From: Paenirhizobium selenitireducens ATCC BAA-1503 | Lineage (GTDB): Bacteria > Pseudomonadota > Alphaproteobacteria > Rhizobiales > Rhizobiaceae | Length of the DNA stretch: 64,000 nucleotides | Reading direction: 5' to 3' | Assembly: GCF_000518785.1 (NCBI RefSeq) | Contig: NZ_JAEG01000001.1 | Location: 62,001-126,000, forward strand | Shown: positions 37,797 through 48,520 of the stretch, one piece after another | How the letters are laid out: every line of letters starts with the position of its first letter | How positions within the stretch are numbered: position 1 is the stretch's first letter | Notes under the pieces: generated by a model | What the model saw: the letters and a program-made list of their open reading frames with translations, nothing else | Told to the model about the DNA's origin: nothing | Database searches by the model: none | Made by a program: the position numbers and the translations under genes

Positions 37797-38177
37797 ATGA
37801 GCGTCAACGAAAGCGAACAGAAGCCGGACGTCCGCGAAGGGATCGTCCATACCGCCATTCCGGCCGACGAAGTGGCACGCCTCAGCGACGACATCATCGC
37901 CGCGCTGAAGACGGTCTACGACCCGGAAATCCCGGCCGACATCTTCGAACTCGGGTTGATCTACAAGATCGACATCGATGACGACCGCATGGTCAAGATC
38001 ATGATGACGCTGACGGCGCCCGGCTGCCCGGTGGCCGGCGAGATGCCGGGTTGGGTGGAGAACGCCGTCAGCGCCGTGGAAGGTGTCTCCGGCGTCGAGG
38101 TCGAGATGACCTTCGATCCGCCGTGGACGCCGGACCGCATGTCGGAAGAAGCCCAGGTCGCCATCGGCTGGTATTGA
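37797..38177 (+). CDS. sufT: SufT-like iron-sulfur maturation protein (DUF59/MIP18 family)
   Basis: A 126-residue DUF59 protein that helps in Fe-S maturation. It has the diagnostic KTVYDPEIPADIFELGLIY, MTLTAPGCPVAGEMP with the conserved Cys, and FDPPWTPDRMSEEA. Start ATG 37797 follows AAGGA at about 37784-37788, just behind the sufS stop; the longer frame overlapping sufS is not coding. Operon position between sufS and sufA is the usual one in alphaproteobacteria. Confidence 0.93.
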   Translation: MSVNESEQKPDVREGIVHTAIPADEVARLSDDIIAALKTVYDPEIPADIFELGLIYKIDIDDDRMVKIMMTLTAPGCPVAGEMPGWVENAVSAVEGVSGVEVEMTFDPPWTPDRMSEEAQVAIGWY

Positions 38178-38253
38178 TAGAAGGCAAGACGGCCACTACA
38201 TTTGCATGACTCGAAGCGCCGGGCCTTGAACCCGGTCGTGACAGGAGAACGAA

Positions 38254-38646
38254 ATGGGCTTTCAGGTGATGACCATGACGGATGCGGCAGCCGCCCGCGT
38301 CCGCGCGATCGTCGGCAATTCCGGACCGGACGCCAAGGGCATTCGCGTCGGCATCAAGAAGGGCGGCTGCGCCGGGATGGAATATACCATCGACCTGGTG
38401 ACCGAGCCGAACCCCAGGGACGACCTGATCGAGCGCGACGGCGCAAGCGTCTGGGTCGAACCCTCGGCCGTGCTCTACCTGCTCGGCACGCAGATGGATT
38501 TCGAGACGACCACGCTGCGCTCTGGCTTCACCTTCTCGAACCCCAACCAGACTTCGGCCTGCGGCTGCGGCGAATCGGTCGAACTGAAGGCCGCCGATCT
38601 GGCGCTGCTGGCCAAGGAACGTGACAAGGAAACCGTCCACGGCTGA
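38254..38646 (+). CDS. sufA: A-type iron-sulfur carrier SufA
   Basis: HesB/IscA-type carrier that receives clusters from SufBC2D. The 130-residue protein has the three conserved cysteines in KKGGCAGMEY and SACGCGES. ATG 38254 has AGGAGAA about 10 bp upstream. It is the last gene of the suf operon; the next gene lies more than 100 bp on and is unrelated. Confidence 0.95.
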   Translation: MGFQVMTMTDAAAARVRAIVGNSGPDAKGIRVGIKKGGCAGMEYTIDLVTEPNPRDDLIERDGASVWVEPSAVLYLLGTQMDFETTTLRSGFTFSNPNQTSACGCGESVELKAADLALLAKERDKETVHG

Positions 38647-38786
38647 CGAGTGGCGGTGGCGTCCCGATTAACCACGGCGCGCTTTTCGTGGTGCTGCGGG
38701 CCCATTCCCGCCTCGACCGTAGTTCTGTACCGTCCGTGCCGGTGATGCGCGGACATGATGCCCGCGCCCTGCATGGGCTGCCTGTC

Positions 38787-39602
38787 ATGACCGATATGGA
38801 GCGGATCAATCGCGCCACTTGGCGCAAACCCCTGTCATTGCGCGAGTACCGCCGCCTCAGCGGCTTTCTCAATCCCGGCGAGCGCGCCGCCTTTGATCGG
38901 GCGCGTTCCATGCTCACGGGTGGCCGGGTTCTCGACATCGGCGTCGGGGCGGGGCGCACCACCGATCTGCTTGAGGATATGGCGTCGAGCTATCTCGGTA
39001 TCGACTACACCCCGGAGATGATCGCGCTCGCCGCCGCCAATCATCCGGACAAACACTTCCAACTGATGGATGCGCGCGACCTGTCCGCGCTTGCCGACGC
39101 AAGCTTCGATCTCGTCGTGTTCAGTTTCAACGGGATAGACTCGGTCGACGGCGCCGGCCGGATCGCAGTCCTTACCTCGGTCGCGCGTGTGCTGGCCCCC
39201 GGAGGCGTTTTCCTGTTCTCCACCTTTCACCGCGACTGGCAAGGTTTTCGTCAAGGGCTTTCCTATTCGGCCCGGGTACTGTGGACGGCCAATCCGCTCA
39301 GGCTCGCCCTGCGGCTTGCGCGCTACGGCTACGGCTATATCAGCGCTCGGATCCGCCGGATGCGCTATTCCCGACTGGAGCGGCGCGACGGCGAGCATGT
39401 CAGCCTGCTGCACAGCGCCCATGATTTCGGCATCATGGTCTATGCGACGACCCCGGCGCAGATTGACCGGCAGTTGCAGGCTGCAGGCTTCGAGACGCCC
39501 GTTATCCTCATCGGCGCAAACGGCGACGTGCTCCATCCGGATAGCCTCATTGCGGGCGAGGAGTATTTCCAGGTCGCTGCCCGCAAGCCGCTCGTCAATT
39601 GA
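38787..39602 (+). CDS. class I SAM-dependent methyltransferase
   Basis: A 271-residue Rossmann methyltransferase: motif I VLDIGVGAGRTTDLL, the acidic residue in YLGIDYTPEMI, LMDARDLSALADASFDLVVFSFN, and ARVLAPGGVFLFSTF. Substrate unknown; the extended C-terminal part (about residues 170-270) is Arg/Tyr-rich. Start uncertain: ATG 38787 is used, with ATG 38745 or 38796 as options. No operon partner is evident. Confidence 0.85.
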   Translation: MTDMERINRATWRKPLSLREYRRLSGFLNPGERAAFDRARSMLTGGRVLDIGVGAGRTTDLLEDMASSYLGIDYTPEMIALAAANHPDKHFQLMDARDLSALADASFDLVVFSFNGIDSVDGAGRIAVLTSVARVLAPGGVFLFSTFHRDWQGFRQGLSYSARVLWTANPLRLALRLARYGYGYISARIRRMRYSRLERRDGEHVSLLHSAHDFGIMVYATTPAQIDRQLQAAGFETPVILIGANGDVLHPDSLIAGEEYFQVAARKPLVN

Positions 39603-39731
39603 GGTGGGCGACCCCGCCTTGTCGCGGCGTGAGACCCATCCGCCGCATTTTTTGCGTCAGAGTTGTTCGTGGCCGGGTGAATTTACGGAAATCGATTGAG
39701 AAACAGAATAATATCTTGAAAATGCCATTTG

Positions 39732-39748
39732 GCCGCATATATTGCGGC
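39732..39748. promoter_or_regulatory. dyad at the AsnC-family gene start
   Basis: GCCGCA (39732-39737) and TGCGGC (39743-39748) form a perfect inverted repeat around TATAT, ending 1 bp before the ATG. It probably is the autoregulator's operator and includes the TATAT that could be a -10 element. No Shine-Dalgarno lies between it and the ATG. Confidence 0.4.
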
Positions 39749-39749
39749 A

Positions 39750-40199
39750 ATGGATACGATCGACAAGAAAATCACCGCTTTGCTCGCCGAAGACGCCCGC
39801 CGCTCGCTTGCCGATATCGGTGAGGCCGTGGGTCTGTCGCCATCGGCTGTCAATGAACGCATCCGCCGGCTGACCGCCTCGGGCGCGATCAAGCGCTTTA
39901 CCGTCGACGCCGATCACGCAGCGCTCGGCCTTGCCGTCACCGCCTTCGTCCTCGTCGGGCTCGACTACGATGCCGGGGAGGAGGCCTTCAAGGCCTTCGT
40001 CTCGGCGCATCCTTCCGTTGCGGAATGCCATCACGTGACGGGAGGTTGGTCCTATCTGCTCAAGGTGCGCTTGGCCGATCTGGCCGGCGTCGAGGCCTTC
40101 CTCGGAGACCTGAAGGCGCGGCGCTTCCTCGCCCGCAGCGAAACCATGATCGCGCTATCGACCGCCGTCGAGCGCGGCTTCACGCCTGCGGAGGACTGA
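39750..40199 (+). CDS. Lrp/AsnC family transcriptional regulator
   Basis: The 149-residue protein has the N-terminal HTH (DARRSLADIGEAVGLSPSAVNERIRRL) and the C-terminal RAM effector domain starting around VTAFVLVGLDYDAGEEAF. These regulators usually sense amino acids and control adjacent transporter genes. The lysE-type exporter begins 3 bp after its stop, so the regulator may control amino acid export. The longer in-frame start at 39729 is less likely because the dyad lies there. Confidence 0.9.
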   Translation: MDTIDKKITALLAEDARRSLADIGEAVGLSPSAVNERIRRLTASGAIKRFTVDADHAALGLAVTAFVLVGLDYDAGEEAFKAFVSAHPSVAECHHVTGGWSYLLKVRLADLAGVEAFLGDLKARRFLARSETMIALSTAVERGFTPAED

Positions 40200-40202
40200 A
40201 GG

Positions 40203-40829
40203 ATGAGCCTGCTTCTGTTCGGAAAGGGCATCCTGCTCGGGCTCGCCATTGCCGCCCCGCTCGGGCCGATCGGTGCGCTCTGCATTTCCCGCACCTTGGA
40301 GCGCGGCTTCTGGGCCGGCGTCGCCGGCGGTCTTGGCACCGCGCTCGCCGACGGCGCCTATGCGCTGATGGCCGCCGCCGGATTTGCCGCCTTCGCCGTT
40401 CTGCTCGACACGATCTCCTTGCCGCTGCAACTCTTTGGCGGCGCCTTCCTGCTCTGGCTCGGCTGGAAGAGCTTTCAACCGAAGCCGCCGGCCACTGCCG
40501 CCAGGGTCGGCGCGCGCGACCTGCTGAGCACCACCGGCGCGACCTTCCTGCTGACCATCACCAACCCGGCGACCATCCTGTCCTTTGCCGCGATCTTCGC
40601 CGGGCTTGGCCTCGCATCGCAGGGCGACGGCTGGTCGGCGGCCGCGCTCGTCGCCGGCGTCTTCGCCGGCTCCATGCTCTGGTGGATATTCCTCAGCGGC
40701 ACGGTCGCGCTGCTGCATCACCGCCTGCCGGAGAGCTTCGCCCTCTGGGTGTCGCGGATATCCGGCGTCGTGCTGATCGGCTTCGGCCTGGTCGCAATCG
40801 TGATGGGGGTGAGGGCGCTGGTCGCGTGA
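40203..40829 (+). CDS. LysE family amino acid exporter
   Basis: The 208-residue membrane protein has about six helices and the LysE/RhtB features: GLAIAAPLGPIGALCISRTL at the start, GGAFLLWLGWKSF and FLLTITNPATILSFAAIF. Relatives export basic, branched or other amino acids to avoid toxic build-up. It is coupled to the AsnC regulator (3 bp), which suggests substrate-induced expression. Confidence 0.92.
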   Translation: MSLLLFGKGILLGLAIAAPLGPIGALCISRTLERGFWAGVAGGLGTALADGAYALMAAAGFAAFAVLLDTISLPLQLFGGAFLLWLGWKSFQPKPPATAARVGARDLLSTTGATFLLTITNPATILSFAAIFAGLGLASQGDGWSAAALVAGVFAGSMLWWIFLSGTVALLHHRLPESFALWVSRISGVVLIGFGLVAIVMGVRALVA

Positions 40830-40952
40830 GCTGTCCGGCCCCATGGCCATGTTCGTCCTCGGCCTTGACGATTGACATTGCCGCGTCGGTCCGACGCACG
40901 TCATAGTGACGGCAGGCCGGGGTGCCGGATGTGGGCTGATGGGGGCGATGGT

Positions 40953-42545
40953 ATGAGCACCAAGAAGAAGATCGGTTATGCGATCGCATCCGTTGCGGCG
41001 CTCGCCATGATCGTCATCGGTCTTGTCGTCGCTTCGACCGCGTCGAAGATCAGCGGCGTCTTCAAGGCCAACGAAAGCCTGAAGAGCGAGGGCTATTATC
41101 TCTCCGAATTCGAGTTCCAGATGCTGGGCATCGCCTATCACCTGGACCACGGAAGCTATTGGCTGGCGCTTTCACGACTCGACGCGATTCACCGCAAGAT
41201 GACCACCCGCGAAGGCCTTGTCAGAATCCCGCAGTTTGCCAATGCGGACGAGAAGCTGGATTTCTATCTGAACCTGCAGAACCCGCGGACCGGCGCCTTC
41301 TATTCCGCCGAGGGCGATCCGTTGGTCAGCTATTTCGGCGTCACCGCCAATATGATCAAGTTGATCGAGGAGCTTTCGGTGGATGCTGGAAGGCCGTTCC
41401 ACCTGAAATATCCCCTGCGGTTCCTGGACGAGATCGATACGCCGGCCAAACTGACGCGCATGATGGACGACGCGGGTTCGGTCGGCTGGATCGGAGCGCG
41501 GTTCAAGGCACCTTATGTCAGCCTGATCGAGCTGCGCGACCTCATGGAACAGGACGAGCGGCTGCATGTCTACGGCTTCCGGGACGACATGAAGCTTGCC
41601 TTCCACCAGTGGTTCTACGACCACCAGGATCCGGACACAGGCCTGTGGGGCCCGGTCGATCGGGCAAGCGGCAAGGTATTGGGCGGCGGCGACGTCGGCG
41701 ACAGCGGCAAGGTCATCAAGATGTTCGTCGACAACGAGGGCAATGACCTCCTTGCGCAATTCCCGTTGCGATACGTCGACCGGATCTTCGCCTCTTCGCT
41801 CGAACAGCTTGCCGAACCCATCCCGACGCGGCTCGACGAACTGCATCGCTGGATCCTGACCAAGGACCGCGGCTTCCGCTTTCTCACGCGCTACCTGTGG
41901 AAGAAGGCCCCGGCTGCGGAGAGGGAGCAGGCCCGTGCCCTGATGCTGGATTTCGTCAGGGTCCGGTTCGAGCACTATTTCGTCCGCGCCGACGGCGCCT
42001 TCAGCCTTTATCCGGAGGCCGCCCACGCCGATCTCGACGGCACCGGCGAGGCGGTCGGCATGTACGACTATGTCGGCGCGCTCTCGCCGGCCAAGCAGGC
42101 GCGCCTGTGGGGCGGCCCGGCGGAGACCATCGCCGATCTCGGAATGAGGCCGGTCGCGAAGATCGGTGAGGCCGATTATGCCGCGATTGCCGACCGACCG
42201 GACGTGAATTCACTGCGCTTCTACACGACCGAGCCCGGAAGCGATTTTCTCCGGCACGCCGCGGGCGTCCTCTATCCGCGCGAGACGCACGCGCCTGACC
42301 TGGTCGATCTGCTGCCGCGCATCGCCGCCTGGCTCGACGCGACGCCGCAGACCATGGGTAACTGGATCACGAAAGACAGCATAGCCGAGGAACTGGCGGC
42401 CGTGCCGGTCGAGGCGGCACCGGTGCTCGGGCCGGACGCGGCAGGCACGCTCGATGCCGTGTTAACGGGGGCAGGGCGTATCGTCGTCATCGGCTTCGAC
42501 GCGCTGCAGGTGCCGCGCTATCGGCTGGTGCTGGAGAAGGGATAG
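40953..42545 (+). CDS. membrane-anchored protein, possible alpha/alpha-toroid fold
   Basis: I do not recognise this 530-residue protein by name. One N-terminal helix (about residues 9-30) anchors a large, presumably periplasmic domain. Two QxPxTGxxx motifs, LQNPRTGAFYS near 108-118 and HQDPDTGLWGP near 224-234, recall the QW-like inner turns of terpene-cyclase and prenyltransferase toroids. GGGDVGDSGKVIKM near 244 and ASGKVLGGG are also turns. ATG 40953 follows GATGGGGGCG. Family unknown; the fold proposal is inference. Confidence 0.7.
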   Translation: MSTKKKIGYAIASVAALAMIVIGLVVASTASKISGVFKANESLKSEGYYLSEFEFQMLGIAYHLDHGSYWLALSRLDAIHRKMTTREGLVRIPQFANADEKLDFYLNLQNPRTGAFYSAEGDPLVSYFGVTANMIKLIEELSVDAGRPFHLKYPLRFLDEIDTPAKLTRMMDDAGSVGWIGARFKAPYVSLIELRDLMEQDERLHVYGFRDDMKLAFHQWFYDHQDPDTGLWGPVDRASGKVLGGGDVGDSGKVIKMFVDNEGNDLLAQFPLRYVDRIFASSLEQLAEPIPTRLDELHRWILTKDRGFRFLTRYLWKKAPAAEREQARALMLDFVRVRFEHYFVRADGAFSLYPEAAHADLDGTGEAVGMYDYVGALSPAKQARLWGGPAETIADLGMRPVAKIGEADYAAIADRPDVNSLRFYTTEPGSDFLRHAAGVLYPRETHAPDLVDLLPRIAAWLDATPQTMGNWITKDSIAEELAAVPVEAAPVLGPDAAGTLDAVLTGAGRIVVIGFDALQVPRYRLVLEKG

Positions 42546-42609
42546 GGTTGCGTTTCAGCCCTCAGCAAGGTGGAGCGGGGTCGGATCAGGCCAGCCTGAG
42601 CCGCAATCG

Positions 42610-42936
42610 TCAATCCCGCTTGATGCTCATCAGCACATCCCACATGTCTGCGCCGGTCTCGAACACGGAGGCATTGGCCTTGAACGAGAGTTCGGCGCCA
42701 ATCGCGTCGAGCATCTCGGTTGCCAGGTCCACATTGGAACTGTCGGGCAGTGTGGGTTCGCCGGAAGGGGAGACCGAGGCCGAGACGCCGCCGGTGGGGC
42801 GTGTCGAAAACGAGGTGACGGCGCGGTCATAGCCCGGCGTCAGCGCATTCGCCACATTGTTGGCGGCGGCCGAAAGCCGCGTCGTCTGCGCCTGCATGCC
42901 GGAAACAGCAATGCCCATGATCGCGGAAATTCCCAT
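42610..42936 (-). CDS. orphan miniature flagellar basal body rod-like protein
   Basis: The 108-residue protein has the N-terminal flagellar rod motif (ISGMQAQ-like region and SAAANNVANALTPGYDRA, residues 22-39) and the C-terminal rod/hook motif (VDLATEMLDAIGAELSFKAN, residues 69-88, ending in MSIKRD), with only ~30 residues between. Flg_bb_rod and Flg_bbr_C ends are therefore fused without the usual central domain; FlgC is about 140 aa. No other flagellar gene is in the window. Role unknown. Confidence 0.7.
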   Translation of the reverse strand: MGISAIMGIAVSGMQAQTTRLSAAANNVANALTPGYDRAVTSFSTRPTGGVSASVSPSGEPTLPDSSNVDLATEMLDAIGAELSFKANASVFETGADMWDVLMSIKRD

Positions 42937-43176
42937 AGTCCAGCCTCGATGCCCATGTTCAATCGAAGCACCTTACGCGACGCCTGTTAGGGAAGCCTGA
43001 AGCGACGAGGTTCATGGACCGTGTCCAGTCCTCCAGGCCTTGTTCCGAATTGATACGCTTTGGCCGAATCTTGCCCAGCCAAAGACGACACAGAAATAGG
43101 CAATTAGGTAACCAGCTAAATAAAGAAATGGAAAATTACATTGAGATCTAGGGGCGGCCGAGTGCGGCGTTGAGGA

Positions 43177-43311
43177 CTACCTTCGCGGCATGGCGAGCCA
43201 GCCCGCCATGCCGATCGGGATGCGCGCCGAGATGCCCAGGCCGATATTGTCGAAGACGGCCACGCCGAGTGCCGCGCCGATGCCGGCGCCGATTGCGTTT
43301 CAGAGGGCCAT
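43177..43311 (-). pseudogene. possible remnant of a glycine-rich small membrane protein gene
   Basis: Reading from ATG 43311 on the minus strand gives MAL, a TGA (43300-43302), then NAIGAGIGAALGVAVFDNIG and on to MAGWLAMPRR and a TAG. The glycine-zipper-like repeat is typical of small rhizobial membrane proteins, which normally are longer and intact. The early stop and short length suggest decay, but the stretch is small and the call is tentative. Confidence 0.3.
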
Positions 43312-43368
43312 GAGCGAGAGCCTGGGCGGTTCCGATGGCCGATTTGCCGCCACGCTACCCACAACGAG

Positions 43369-43393
43369 AAAGCCCGCCTTGCGGGCGGGCTTT
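43369..43393 (-). terminator. intrinsic terminator behind gcvP
   Basis: AAAGCCCGCC (43369-43378) and GGCGGGCTTT (43384-43393) form a 10-bp perfect stem with a 5-nt loop, 28 bp after the gcvP stop. The stem ends in A/T pairs on both sides, so it could act in both directions. Confidence 0.75.
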
Positions 43394-43420
43394 CGTCGCA
43401 TGTGAGGGCAGTCGAGGCCG

Positions 43421-46281
<2,861 letters not shown>

Positions 46282-46285
<4 letters not shown>

Positions 46286-46644
46286 GCGATCAGCTCTTTG
46301 TAGGTGGCTTCGTCGAGAAGGGCGTCGGCATCGGCAACCGTCTTCAGCTTCAGCTTGAAGAACCAGCCGGCGCCCTGCGGATCGGAATTGACCAGCGACG
46401 GGTCGTCGACGATCGCCTGGTTGATCTCGGTGATCTCGCCGTCGAGCGGGCAGTAGACCTCCGAGGCGGCCTTGACGGATTCGACGGTCGCGGCATCCGC
46501 GCCCTTGTCGAAGGTCGCGCCGACTTCCGGCAGTTCGACGAAGACCAGATCGCCCAGCTGCTCGGCGGCATGGGTGGTGATGCCGACGGTCGCGACATCG
46601 CCCTCGAGCTTCAGCCATTCGTGTTCAGCGGTGAATTTCAGCAT
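46282..46644 (-). CDS. gcvH: glycine cleavage system H protein
   Basis: Carries the lipoyl arm that shuttles the aminomethyl group between GcvP and GcvT. The 120-residue protein has the lipoylated Lys in [14 protein letters not shown] and the C-terminal [10 protein letters not shown]. The Fe-S dependent lipoyl synthase that serves it is not in the window. It follows gcvT after a 255-bp gap that holds an inverted pair of palindromic repeats. Confidence 0.97.
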
Positions 46645-46694
46645 GTGATGTTCCTCTCTTGGAAAATTGGATCGCTACGTTTCGTGTGTGTGGC

Positions 46695-46873
46695 ACCCCC
46701 CTCTGTCCTGCCGGACATCTCCCCCTCAAGGGGGGAGATCGACGAGTGTCGCTGTCCTGCTCCCCTGTCGGAGCTAGCTGGCTGGGCGGGATTGTGCCGC
46801 GGTATTGATGGCTGAACGAGAACGCCCGATCTCCCCCCTTGAGGGGGAGATGTCGCGAAGCGACAGAGGGGGG
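46695..46873. repeat. palindromic repeat pair (MITE-like unit) between gcvT and gcvH
   Basis: Two copies of a ~45-bp repeat face each other: one at about 46695-46741 and its inverted partner at about 46827-46873, each with the core CATCTCCCCCTCAAGGGG or its complement. They flank a spacer of about 85 bp. The copies lie in the gcvTHP transcript between the first two genes. Confidence 0.85.
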
Positions 46874-46899
46874 CGAGCCGGTCACATTCATCGGCAGAC

Positions 46900-48039
46900 T
46901 TACCGTTTGTAGGTCGGGGTGACGAAGGGCATCGCGGCGACGGTGACGGGCAGGTATTTGCCGCGCACTTCCGCAAAGATCTGCGTGCCGGGCTCGGCAT
47001 GGGAGGCGGCGACATAGCCCATGGCGACCGGTCCCTCGACGCTCGGGCCGAAGCCGCCGGACGTCACTTCGCCGAGCTCCGTCGTGCCCTCGGCATCGGC
47101 ATAGAGCTTGGCATGGCCGCGCACCGGTGCCTTGCCCTCGGGTTTCAGGCCGACGCGGCGGCGGCTTGTGCCGTTCTCCAGTTCGGACAGGATGCGATCG
47201 GCGCCGGGAAAGCCGCCGGCGCGGGCGCCGCCGCTGCGGCGCGCCTTCTGGATCGCCCATTCGAGGCCGGCCTCGATCGGCGAGGTCGTGGTGTCGATGT
47301 CGTTGCCATAGAGGCAGAGACCCGCTTCGAGACGCAGCGAATCGCGGGCACCAAGCCCGATCGGCTCGCAGTCCGGATGGGCGAGCAGCGCCTTGGCGAT
47401 CGCTTCGGCCTTGTCTGCCGGCACCGAGATTTCAAAACCATCCTCGCCGGAATAGCCGGAGCGCGAGACGATGCAGGCGACGCCGTCGAGCGTCACGTCG
47501 CGCACGTCCATGAACTTCATCGCGGCGACGTCGCCGCCGAGGCTCGACAGCACGGCCTGCGACTGCGGACCCTGAAGCGCCAAAAGTGCCCGGTCGTCCA
47601 GATAGGTGACGTCGACGCGGTCGGAGAGGTGTTTCTTCATGTGGGCGATGTCAGCCTGCTTGCAGCCGGCGTTGACGACGACGAACAGGTGGTCGCCGCG
47701 ATTGGCGAACATCAGGTCGTCGAGAATGCCGCCGTTTTCGTCGGTGAAGAAGCCGTAGCGCTGCCGGCCTTCCTTCAGGCCGAGAATGTCGACCGGCACC
47801 AGGCTTTCGAGCGCGAGCGCCGCGTCTTCATAGGCGCCGGACTTTGCCCGCAGTTCCACCTGGCCCATGTGCGAGACGTCGAACAGGCCGCATTTGGCGC
47901 GGGTGTGGAGATGTTCCTTCAACACGCCGGCCGGATACTGCACCGGCATGTCGTAGCCGGCGAACGGTACCATGCGGGCGCCAAGCGCGACGTGAAGGTC
48001 GAAAAGAGGAGTTTTGTGCAGTTCGGCGGAATGGTCCAA
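46900..48039 (-). CDS. gcvT: aminomethyltransferase GcvT (T protein)
   Basis: Transfers the methylene group to tetrahydrofolate, releasing ammonia. The 379-residue protein has the GcvT start LHKTPLFDLHVALGARMVPF, LFDVSHMGQVEL, the folate-binding SRSGYSGEDGFEIS with the conserved Asp, and the C-terminal barrel with YKR at the end. It is the first gene of gcvTHP, transcribed right behind the glycine riboswitch. Confidence 0.97.
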   Translation of the reverse strand: MDHSAELHKTPLFDLHVALGARMVPFAGYDMPVQYPAGVLKEHLHTRAKCGLFDVSHMGQVELRAKSGAYEDAALALESLVPVDILGLKEGRQRYGFFTDENGGILDDLMFANRGDHLFVVVNAGCKQADIAHMKKHLSDRVDVTYLDDRALLALQGPQSQAVLSSLGGDVAAMKFMDVRDVTLDGVACIVSRSGYSGEDGFEISVPADKAEAIAKALLAHPDCEPIGLGARDSLRLEAGLCLYGNDIDTTTSPIEAGLEWAIQKARRSGGARAGGFPGADRILSELENGTSRRRVGLKPEGKAPVRGHAKLYADAEGTTELGEVTSGGFGPSVEGPVAMGYVAASHAEPGTQIFAEVRGKYLPVTVAAMPFVTPTYKR

Positions 48040-48107
48040 GAAGGCGCCTCCGGTTCTGGGCGCTCGCGCGCCGGCTCAAGGTCTTGGGCACGGGTGTGCC
48101 GGTGTCA

Positions 48108-48280
48108 TGAGCCCCCTCTGTCCGTTTGCCTGAGATTGTTATCCCTTCGGCGCACCCTTCCGTTTCGGGAAGGTTTCTCTCCAGAGTTCCAGTCGACGCC
48201 CTGCGGTCCTTTTGCCTGAGAGTTTCCGGGGCGGTTGCTCCTTCGGCACCGGAGTGAACCGGTTTCTCCCTGCAGGGATG
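48108..48280 (-). promoter_or_regulatory. tandem glycine riboswitch upstream of gcvT
   Basis: Read on the minus strand, two gcvT-element aptamers follow each other. The first runs from about 48277 to 48199, with GGAGAAACC and the CTCAGGCAAAAGGACCG core, and the second from about 48190 to 48115, with GGAGAGAAACC and CTCAGGCAAACGGAC. These are the conserved glycine-binding cores and the two-aptamer form that switches gcv operons on when glycine is high. Confidence 0.9.
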
Positions 48281-48333
48281 CGGCAATTATCGGGCTGGGT
48301 GGTGGCTTGGCAAGAGGCAAAGGTCGCCAGCGA

Positions 48334-48345
48334 ACAAATATTTGT
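48334..48345. promoter_or_regulatory. 12-bp palindrome in the gcvT/copper-module divergent region
   Basis: ACAAATATTTGT is a perfect palindrome in an otherwise GC-rich divergent region, about 55 bp upstream of the riboswitch on one side and 176 bp upstream of the exported small protein at 48521 on the other. The flanks extend it (GCGA/CGC). It may be an operator for one of the two directions. Confidence 0.35.
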
Positions 48346-48520
48346 CGCTCACGCTTCAGTCTTTCGTCTGGGCACGCGGCGCGCCCGCCCGGCTTGCTGC
48401 TGTTTGCGGCGGATCAAAGACGTGTCGCCGCCAATCCGCAACAAGGGGGCGCAATTCAATACGAGGACTTTGAATTCCGGCGGAAAGCCGCTAAGGAATC
48501 GTCTCGTTCGGAGGAATGCA

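Larger units (their letters stand above)
42937..43420. other. intergenic region, mostly unassigned
   Basis: About 480 bp between the FlgC-like gene and gcvP. From 42960 to 43170 nothing is recognised. The second half holds a possible broken small membrane protein gene (43177-43311, minus) and the terminator behind gcvP. Frames on the plus strand look like shadows of that remnant. Confidence 0.45.

Noticed and set aside
46900-46999. Repeat-derived ORFs around 46638-47260
   Set aside because: They are translations of the palindromic repeat and the gcvT antisense strand, without start signals.
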